DNA of 46,829 bases from positions 1-46,829 of the forward strand of contig JAGYLD010000010.1 of the NCBI GenBank assembly GCA_018401355.1, written 5' to 3'. The notes under the pieces are model-generated. The model did not search any database. It worked only from the letters and a program-made list of their open reading frames with translations, and was not told the DNA's origin. Position numbers and translations under genes: made by a program. The stretch is from Bacteroidales bacterium (GTDB taxonomy: Bacteria > Bacteroidota > Bacteroidia > Bacteroidales > B18-G4). Of the stretch, positions 41,242 through 46,829 are shown in pieces (position 1 is the first letter of the stretch; each line of letters starts with the position of its first letter).

Positions 41242-43192
41242 ATCTGGTTACTATCCGGCTCAACTTACTGTTTATCTCGCGGCTAATCTCCTTTAAAGCC
41301 TTTTGTTCTTCCAGCAGCATAAACAGATCATTATCATTTTCTGCTTCTTTGATTCTTTTTTGATTTTCAGCAATTTCCTTTTCTATTTCCCTTGACTTTA
41401 AGGCAAGGATTGAAGTCTGCACTGTAAGCCACAACCTGTCCTTTTCCGTTGGAACATAGATTTTTTTGTTGGTCCAGTTTTTACTCAACTCATAAGGAGA
41501 ACTTAACAAATCTACTGCTATGGAGCGTATTTCATCATCTTCATGGTTAACAAAAAAATCTGAATCCAGCAGCACATCCCTTTGCAGAGCTTTTTGATAT
41601 TCCTGATAGATCTTCCGATAGCCCGGGTGACTAAGAACAATTTCATCCTGTCCAAGGTCTGACATGATCACCAGGCCAACCTGGTATTTCCTGGTTACGG
41701 GCCTTTTCCTTTCATCCTCTTCGGTCACCTCAATTTCATCATTGCTGTAATTTAATAACAGACGAATAATATCTCTTTCCTGATAGCTCGAGTCATTCAG
41801 GTCCAGGTCTGTCTTCTGAACAACCTTAATATCAGTTGATTCCTGGTTTTCAACAACACCCTCTTCTTTTGTCTCCTTCTTATAAGCTTTTTTTCTCAGG
41901 ATCTTGTTCAATTCATTCATCAGAGTTTGCTCAGGCACTTCAAGGATGGCAGAACATTCACGAATATAGACAGTTCTGAAAATCCCGTCCGGGACCAGGC
42001 TGATGGTTTGCACGACTTCCTTTATCAGGGTAGCCCTTTTGATGGGATCACCGGCTACTTCCTTATTTAATATGTCGGTTTTAAAGCGAATAAAATCCTT
42101 TGTGTTGTTTTTGAGATACTCAAGCACTTCAGCAATTCTGGTGTTCCGGACAAAAGAATCCGGATCTTCGCCCTCAGGAAACATCACAATCCGCACATTC
42201 ATTCCTTCTTCCAGGATCATATCTATCCCCCGAAAAGATGCTTTCAGTCCAGCTTCATCACCATCAAACAGGATGGTAATATTCTGTGAATATCTTTTTA
42301 CAAGCCTGATTTGCTCTGATGTGAGTGACGTCCCTGATGAAGCCACAACGTTTTCAATACCGGCCTGGTTAAGGGTGATAACATCCGTGTAGCCTTCAAC
42401 CAGATAACAGTTATCATCACGGATGATGGCATTTTTAGCAAAATACAACCCAAACAGGACTTTACTCTTACTATAAATATCCGATTCAGGAGAATTGACA
42501 TATTTCGGCTTTTTATCATCTTTTTCCAGGATGCGGCCTCCAAAACCCAGGACTCTTCCTGAAAGGTTATGAATGGGAAAGATAACACGTGCTCTGAATC
42601 TGTCATAGATCTGACCATTGTCCTTTTCTACCGACAATCCGGATTTCACAAGGGATTCTTTCTTATAACCGTTTTCGATGGCATATTTAGAAAAGGCTTC
42701 CCATTCCTTAGGAGAATATCCAAGCTCAAATTTCCTGATAATATCTTCCCTAAAATCCCTTTCTTTAAGGTAGCTCAGGCCGATGGCCCTGCCTTCCTCC
42801 GAATTTAACAACTGATCAGAGAAATACTTTTGTGCGAAAGCATTGATATGAAAAAGGGCCTCACGTTCATTCATCTCCCTTACCTCATCAGGTGTCTGTT
42901 GCTCTTCTTCTATTTCAATGTTGTATTTACGTGCCAGGTACCTTAAGGCTTCCGGATAAGTAAAATGCTCGTGCTCCATAAGAAAGCTTACTGCATTGCC
43001 TCCTTTTCCCGAGCTGAAGCATTTGAAGATGTTCTTCGACGGAGAAACATAAAAGGAAGGGTTGGTTTCATTGGTAAAAGGACTGAAGCCCTTGAAGTTT
43101 TTGCCGCTTTTCTTAAGATTGACAAATTCCCCAACAACCTCTTCTATGCGTGTTGCTTCGAGAATTTTCTCTATGGTATCTCTTGGGATCAC
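41240..43192 (-). CDS. dnaG: DNA primase DnaG with decayed zinc motif
   Basis: 650 residues. The N-terminal zinc-binding domain (about 1-100) keeps its surroundings (DTIEKILEATRIEEVVGEFV, NPSFYVSP, GKGGNAVSFLMEHE) but not the ligands: the usual C-x2-H and C-x2-C positions are Ser37, Thr40, Cys58 and Ser61. The RNA polymerase core follows (FRARVIFPIHNLSGRVLGFG; Toprim acidic blocks VEGYTDVITL and ITILFDGDEAGL with the DGD motif). The C-terminal part would contact DnaB. Flavobacterial primases are, from memory, similarly changed. It makes RNA primers at the fork. It is the last gene in the run from 46735 and follows rhaD by 26 bp. Confidence 0.93.
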   Translation of the reverse strand: MIPRDTIEKILEATRIEEVVGEFVNLKKSGKNFKGFSPFTNETNPSFYVSPSKNIFKCFSSGKGGNAVSFLMEHEHFTYPEALRYLARKYNIEIEEEQQTPDEVREMNEREALFHINAFAQKYFSDQLLNSEEGRAIGLSYLKERDFREDIIRKFELGYSPKEWEAFSKYAIENGYKKESLVKSGLSVEKDNGQIYDRFRARVIFPIHNLSGRVLGFGGRILEKDDKKPKYVNSPESDIYSKSKVLFGLYFAKNAIIRDDNCYLVEGYTDVITLNQAGIENVVASSGTSLTSEQIRLVKRYSQNITILFDGDEAGLKASFRGIDMILEEGMNVRIVMFPEGEDPDSFVRNTRIAEVLEYLKNNTKDFIRFKTDILNKEVAGDPIKRATLIKEVVQTISLVPDGIFRTVYIRECSAILEVPEQTLMNELNKILRKKAYKKETKEEGVVENQESTDIKVVQKTDLDLNDSSYQERDIIRLLLNYSNDEIEVTEEDERKRPVTRKYQVGLVIMSDLGQDEIVLSHPGYRKIYQEYQKALQRDVLLDSDFFVNHEDDEIRSIAVDLLSSPYELSKNWTNKKIYVPTEKDRLWLTVQTSILALKSREIEKEIAENQKRIKEAENDNDLFMLLEEQKALKEISREINSKLSRIVTR

Positions 43193-43218
43193 TATACGAT
43201 CATTTGATTATTTTCCAC

Positions 43219-44028
43219 TTACAAATATGTTTTCCTGATTTCATCAAGGTCTTCGGGTTTCATCCTCTCAGGCTCATATCCGGCATTTTTAACCATAAAG
43301 AAGATCTGAACAGCTTTTGCCAGGATATCAATGATGTCAAAAGCTTCCAGGAGGTTTTCGCCAACAGCCAGGGCTCCATGTTTTTCCCAAATGACTGCAT
43401 TATGCTTCTCCAGGCTTTCCAGGGTTAAACGGGCCATCTTGTCTGTTCCGGGAAGCGAATACGGGACAAGTCCTGCTCCTTCAGGAATAAAAAATACCGT
43501 TTCAGGATGCATGGACCAAAGTAGGTTGTTGATCATCTCTTCTGTATTAAATTCGGATATCTGTGTCAATGCGATCAATTCATTTACATGGGTATGCAGT
43601 ATGGCTTTCCTTTCAGAGTTTTCTGTTACCAGCTTATTATGAATTGCCAGATGGGTGGGCAATTCCGAGGTAGGCCAAACTTCTGAAGCTTGTTCGGCAG
43701 GGGATATCTTTTGGAATGCATCCCCGGGCTTCATGATGCGGATCTGGCAGGTAAATGAATCAGGATCCAATGCGATATCGCGCATCCTGGTACCTGTACC
43801 GGTTAACAAAAGGATCTTTCCTGCAAGATTGGGAAATTCTTTATGAAGCTTGTGCACGCTATTATTCTTCATCTTTTCCTCATCTACATTGACCATTCCT
43901 GTGATGTTCACCGACATGTTGCCGGCATTACGTTCCGCCCAGCCTTTTTCCCAAAGGTATCCTGCAACCCTGGAAACATCATCCATTACACGGTCGTAAC
44001 CGGTTGCATATCCAAAAATATTATCCAT
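43219..44028 (-). CDS. rhaD: Rhamnulose-1-phosphate aldolase (class II aldolase)
   Basis: 269 residues, close to E. coli RhaD (274). Matching features: WAERNAGNMSVNI at the phosphate loop, TSELPTHLAIH with a catalytic Glu, the zinc pair in ILHTHVNELIAL, and the third His in WEKHGALAVG. The enzyme splits L-rhamnulose 1-phosphate into dihydroxyacetone phosphate and L-lactaldehyde. No other rhamnose gene is nearby. The TAATG overlap (stop of tadA, start of rhaD) and 26 bp to dnaG suggest it is translated with housekeeping genes. A related L-fuculose aldolase is less likely by length and sequence. Confidence 0.82.
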   Translation of the reverse strand: MDNIFGYATGYDRVMDDVSRVAGYLWEKGWAERNAGNMSVNITGMVNVDEEKMKNNSVHKLHKEFPNLAGKILLLTGTGTRMRDIALDPDSFTCQIRIMKPGDAFQKISPAEQASEVWPTSELPTHLAIHNKLVTENSERKAILHTHVNELIALTQISEFNTEEMINNLLWSMHPETVFFIPEGAGLVPYSLPGTDKMARLTLESLEKHNAVIWEKHGALAVGENLLEAFDIIDILAKAVQIFFMVKNAGYEPERMKPEDLDEIRKTYL

Positions 44029-44474
44029 TACCTTTTACTTTTAAAAAATTCAATCATCAGATCACGGCATTCGGCTTCCAGGATACCACTTTCAACTGTT
44101 GTTTTAGGATGAAGCACCGAATTGCCAGCGGTATGGAATCCCCTTTTTTCATCCGTGGCCCCGTATACCAATCCTCCGATTTGGGCCCAGTATAAAGCCC
44201 CGGCACACATCAAACAAGGTTCAATCGTCACATAAATTTTACATTCATTTAAATATTTCCCACCCAGAAAATGAGTAGCAGATGTTATGGCCTGCATCTC
44301 TGCATGGGCTGTCACATCATTCAACCGTTCTACCATATTATGGGCACGTGCAATGATGGTATTTTTACAAACCACCACTGCACCAACGGGAACCTCATCC
44401 TGTTCAAACGCTTGCCCGGCCTCCTTTAAAGCCTCCTGCATAAAGGATTTATCAGACTGCTCAATGATTGCCAT
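44028..44474 (-). CDS. tadA: tRNA-specific adenosine deaminase (TadA-like)
   Basis: 148 residues of the cytidine/deoxycytidylate deaminase fold. Zinc ligand His57 and proton shuttle Glu59 are in TAHAEMQAI; Cys87 and Cys90 are in EPCLMCAGAL. The length and the VPVGAVVV/GAT-DEKRG context fit TadA, which converts A34 of tRNA-Arg to inosine. Guanine deaminases share the fold but are usually longer at the C-terminus. It lies between the CYTH gene (52-bp gap) and rhaD (1-base overlap). Confidence 0.85.
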   Translation of the reverse strand: MAIIEQSDKSFMQEALKEAGQAFEQDEVPVGAVVVCKNTIIARAHNMVERLNDVTAHAEMQAITSATHFLGGKYLNECKIYVTIEPCLMCAGALYWAQIGGLVYGATDEKRGFHTAGNSVLHPKTTVESGILEAECRDLMIEFFKSKR

Positions 44475-44526
44475 AAGAATATAAAGTTAATGAAGTTTTG
44501 CTTATGATTTTGAAGGCGGAAAAGAA

Positions 44527-44994
44527 TTATTTCCAGTTTACATAGGGGTTTTTTATGAGGTTTGCATTGTAATATCTTGGATCTCCGGTGACTTCGTTCC
44601 CAAGCCATTCTGGAATTGGAAAATCCTGCTTCTCATTTTTCAGCTCAATTTCGGCTACCACCAGGCCTTCATTTTCGCCCATAAACTCGTCCACTTCCCA
44701 TGTGAAACCCTTAAATTTAACAATATAACGGTATTTTTCGATCAGTGGCCTTTCACATAGCAACTCCAGCAATTCATGGGCATCCTCCAACGGGATAATA
44801 TACTCATACTCCAGCCTTGTACTTCCTTTTGACGGGCCTTTGATGGTAATACAAGCATTCTCGTTCATGATCCGTATCCTTACCACTGCCTCTTTCCGGT
44901 TACTTAAAAATCCCTGACGAATCAGTCGCTTTTCAGCTTCCCTTTTATACTCATCATTTTTCACCAGGAATTTTCTTTCAATTTCTTTTGCCAT
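44527..44994 (-). CDS. CYTH domain triphosphatase-like protein
   Basis: 155 residues from the ATG at 44994; the upstream in-frame extension to 45060 overlaps the end of the phosphate transporter gene and lacks family similarity. The N-terminal KEIERKFLVK is the ExExK signature of CYTH proteins. Alternating charged strands follow (EAVVRIRIMNENACITIKG, RLEYEYIIPLEDA, EVDEFMGENEGLVVAEIEL), forming a tunnel that binds triphosphate and divalent metal. In bacteria these proteins are inorganic triphosphatases or adenylate cyclases of class IV. The neighbouring Pit/DUF47 phosphate genes favour a polyphosphate or triphosphate role (inference). Confidence 0.82.
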   Translation of the reverse strand: MAKEIERKFLVKNDEYKREAEKRLIRQGFLSNRKEAVVRIRIMNENACITIKGPSKGSTRLEYEYIIPLEDAHELLELLCERPLIEKYRYIVKFKGFTWEVDEFMGENEGLVVAEIELKNEKQDFPIPEWLGNEVTGDPRYYNANLIKNPYVNWK

Positions 44995-45025
44995 AGTTAA
45001 ACATCTTTGTGAATGCAATATTATA

Positions 45026-46066
45026 TTAATAAACAACTTGACCAAACACATTTTCAACAAAAAACAGAGAGAAATAGCATAAAAAGGCTGTAACCAATGG
45101 CGTAAGTACCCACCCCAAAGCCATTTGTCCCATTACATTGTATTTCACACCTCTCCCGCCTTTCAGCATACCCAAACCGATTATAGCTCCAACGATCACC
45201 TGGGAACTGGAAACCGGCACCAGGGGAATTGCAGGTAGTCCGAGACCAAGCAGAAAATCTCTCAACCATGACGACGAAAATATGAACAACACAAGGGAAT
45301 GAGCCAGCACCACCACAATGGAAGCAATGGAGCTAAGCTTGAAAAGATTCCTTCCTACCTGCATCATCACACGTTTTGAGTAGGTAAAAACGCCAACAGC
45401 TATGGCTACACCACCGAGCAGAAATAACTGCTGTGCTCCGTTCAAATAAAAAATATCCAGGATATTTATTTCATTTAGAGAAATACTTGGGACAAAAACT
45501 CCCATAACGTTGGCTATGTTATTGGCTCCAAGACTGTAAGCGCCAAAAGCGCCAACCAGGATCAATGAAATTTTGATCATGAGATCCAACCGCAAAAGAT
45601 GGATCTTCCAGTGGTTGGTAATTATTTTCACCAACAGATAAAGCAAAACAGAAAAGATTGCGCCCATTACAGGACCTGCCATCCATGTACCAACAATGTT
45701 CCTCATCACGGTCCAGTCCGTGTCGTTCCCACTGTAAAAATTCCATCCTATAATGGCCCCCACAATAGCCTGGGATGTAGACACAGGTATGGTATACCTG
45801 GTCATAACATAAACCGTGATAGCGGCTGAGAGTGCCACGGTAAAAGATCCTGCCAAAGCAGAAACAGAACCCAGGGCACCGAGTGTATCTGTTGTTCCGG
45901 AGCCCTGTATCACCGCACCAAGAATAATAAAAACACCACATAAAATGGCTGCCGTCCTGAATTTGATCATTCTTGAACCAACAGCCGTTCCGAACACATT
46001 GGCAGCATCATTGGCTCCGAGGGACCAACCAAGAAACAAACCGCTGGATATAAATATTAAAAGCAT
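45026..46066 (-). CDS. pit: Pit family inorganic phosphate transporter
   Basis: 346 residues, about ten membrane helices, with the two inverted PiT repeats marked by GANDAANVFGTAVGSR near the start and GANNIANVMGVFVPS in the middle, plus the duplicated VSTSQAIVGAIIGW/VSSSQVIVGAIIGL. It imports phosphate (as metal-phosphate or with cations) at low affinity. The DUF47/PhoU-like gene lies 18 bp upstream in the usual pairing. The CYTH gene follows by 31 bp. Confidence 0.93.
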   Translation of the reverse strand: MLLIFISSGLFLGWSLGANDAANVFGTAVGSRMIKFRTAAILCGVFIILGAVIQGSGTTDTLGALGSVSALAGSFTVALSAAITVYVMTRYTIPVSTSQAIVGAIIGWNFYSGNDTDWTVMRNIVGTWMAGPVMGAIFSVLLYLLVKIITNHWKIHLLRLDLMIKISLILVGAFGAYSLGANNIANVMGVFVPSISLNEINILDIFYLNGAQQLFLLGGVAIAVGVFTYSKRVMMQVGRNLFKLSSIASIVVVLAHSLVLFIFSSSWLRDFLLGLGLPAIPLVPVSSSQVIVGAIIGLGMLKGGRGVKYNVMGQMALGWVLTPLVTAFLCYFSLFFVENVFGQVVY

Positions 46067-46084
46067 CCTGTTGCCAATATACTT

Positions 46085-46735
46085 TTAAACACTTCTTTTA
46101 ACAGCGAAAATAGTAAGCCGGTCTGCTATGTCTTCAGAAGTATCCGAAAGTTTTTCAATGTTTGAAGTAAAGTGCCGGAGCTGTTGTTTATTGCTAAGGT
46201 GCAGCTCTTTCATTTCTTTGAACACTTTTCTTTTGATCTCATTGGATATGTTATCGGCCTCCTTTTCATAGTAGAAAACACGGTGGATATTATCTTTCAC
46301 GGATTTAACATCTCTGAAAAAAGCTTTTGCCGAGATCACCAGTTCACCAGCAGCCTTGGAAGAAACTTTAACAAGCTCCATATAATCTTTGATCAATGGT
46401 TCCGGGATCTCCGGAGTTTCAACATCAAACTGCCAAAGGCTTTCCTTGGCAATGTCTATAAGATCATCCATTTTTTCCAGCAATTCCATGATATCTCCTC
46501 TGAATTCCGGAATAAGCGAATGCCGGTACAGGGCGTTTTCTATTTCGCGGCGCAGGGAATCCGCTTTGGACTCCAGCACATCGATCTCTTCGATGCTTTT
46601 TGAAAAGCGGTCCTGGTCATGCTTCAAATAATATTGTATTCCCTTTTTGAACACAAGGCTGCTTTCATCCACAATATTCATGAACTCATCAATTTGGGCG
46701 ATAACGAGGCTGGTGCTTTTGAATATGGAAATCAT
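46085..46735 (-). CDS. DUF47 / PhoU-like Pit accessory protein
   Basis: 216 residues, all-helical PhoU-like family (DUF47). Repeated helices carry acidic metal-binding patches (EIDVLESKADSLRREIENAL, YYEKEADNISNEIKRKVFKE). It is encoded just upstream of the Pit transporter, the classic arrangement. Family members modulate Pit activity. A -7 box TATCTTTG (46753-46760, minus strand) lies 18 bp before the ATG, which would drive the whole run down to dnaG. Confidence 0.9.
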   Translation of the reverse strand: MISIFKSTSLVIAQIDEFMNIVDESSLVFKKGIQYYLKHDQDRFSKSIEEIDVLESKADSLRREIENALYRHSLIPEFRGDIMELLEKMDDLIDIAKESLWQFDVETPEIPEPLIKDYMELVKVSSKAAGELVISAKAFFRDVKSVKDNIHRVFYYEKEADNISNEIKRKVFKEMKELHLSNKQQLRHFTSNIEKLSDTSEDIADRLTIFAVKRSV

Positions 46736-46752
46736 GTGGCTTGTATTTTATT

Positions 46753-46760
46753 CAAAGATA
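46753..46760 (-). promoter_or_regulatory. -7 box TATCTTTG for the DUF47-pit-CYTH-tadA-rhaD-dnaG run
   Basis: An exact minus-strand TATCTTTG, 18 bp before the DUF47 start. The -33 position has no clean TTG. Confidence 0.45.
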
Positions 46761-46829
46761 AGCATTTTATAAAGGGGTTTAAGTCAGAAATGATAACCCG
46801 GACAATACCTTAATTTTATTTTACAGATA

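Noticed and set aside
45054-45941. Alternative-frame ORFs within the pit gene
   Set aside because: The main frame has ten membrane helices and the PiT signatures; the others are shadows.
1-46829. CRISPR arrays, tRNA genes, transposases, prophage genes
   Set aside because: No regularly spaced direct repeats, cloverleaf sequences or mobile-element proteins were seen. A short tRNA could be missed by eye but none was apparent in the gaps.

Overview
The window is a chromosomal segment of a Bacteroidota (Bacteroidetes) bacterium, most likely an uncultured relative of the Bacteroidales/Marinilabiliales. The evidence is: two secreted proteins with C-terminal type IX secretion (por/T9SS type A) sorting domains; many lipoproteins and Sec signal peptides; promoter elements of the Bacteroidetes type (TTG, about 20 bp, TAnnTTTG; the -7 box TATCTTTG recurs); a lysyl-tRNA synthetase with a C-terminal extension; a DnaG primase whose zinc motif has decayed; and families typical of the phylum (DUF4837, DUF3857, DUF2147, LPP20/DUF4384). 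No tRNA, rRNA, CRISPR array, transposase or phage gene was seen.

Layout. 1-2016: a T9SS-exported pectate-lyase-like beta-helix protein. 2221-11209 (+): an envelope cluster of LPP20-type proteins, a transglutaminase/beta-propeller protein, a lipoprotein, a caspase-fold (metacaspase-like) protein with CARDB-type domains, and an LPP20+DUF4384 protein. A stretch of about 1.2 kb inside it (about 7380-8620) carries several frameshifts and stops that break two genes. 11213-18637 (-): a complete tripartite ABC-2 export operon (TetR, TolC-like, HlyD-like lipoprotein, DUF2147, two ATPases, two permeases) with two palindromic operator candidates upstream. 18795-22355: small lipoprotein, DUF4837 lipoprotein, MltD-like lytic transglycosylase and TatA. 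22472-24514 (+): a homologue of Porphyromonas peptidylarginine deiminase with all catalytic and C-terminal-Arg-binding residues plus a T9SS sorting domain. 24521-27496 (-): a TPR/PAS hybrid histidine kinase. 27858-28107: a 64-residue unknown protein with its own promoter and terminator. 28193-35874: TPR protein, ubiE/menG-lysS pair, lipA, a truncated C69 dipeptidase, M14 carboxypeptidase-like protein and a metallophosphoesterase lipoprotein. 35985-39799 (+): two DUF3857/transglutaminase-fold proteins, one active-looking and one without catalytic residues. 39780-40712 (-): a nucleotidyl-cyclase-like protein. About 40915-41241 (+): an unidentified, probably structured noncoding RNA with a very good promoter and intrinsic terminator. 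41240-46735 (-): a tightly packed run of DUF47, Pit phosphate transporter, CYTH, tadA, rhaD and dnaG.

The main candidates for something new are the caspase/LPP20/DUF4384/transglutaminase cluster, the T9SS-exported PPAD homologue, and the orphan RNA next to dnaG. The caspase has the acidic residue before its catalytic Cys that goes with Arg/Lys cleavage in metacaspases, and PPAD enzymes act on C-terminal arginines. A functional link between them is speculation, because the genes are about 12 kb apart.

Limits: all family assignments are by eye from motifs and architecture. No alignments, structure predictions or database searches were run.
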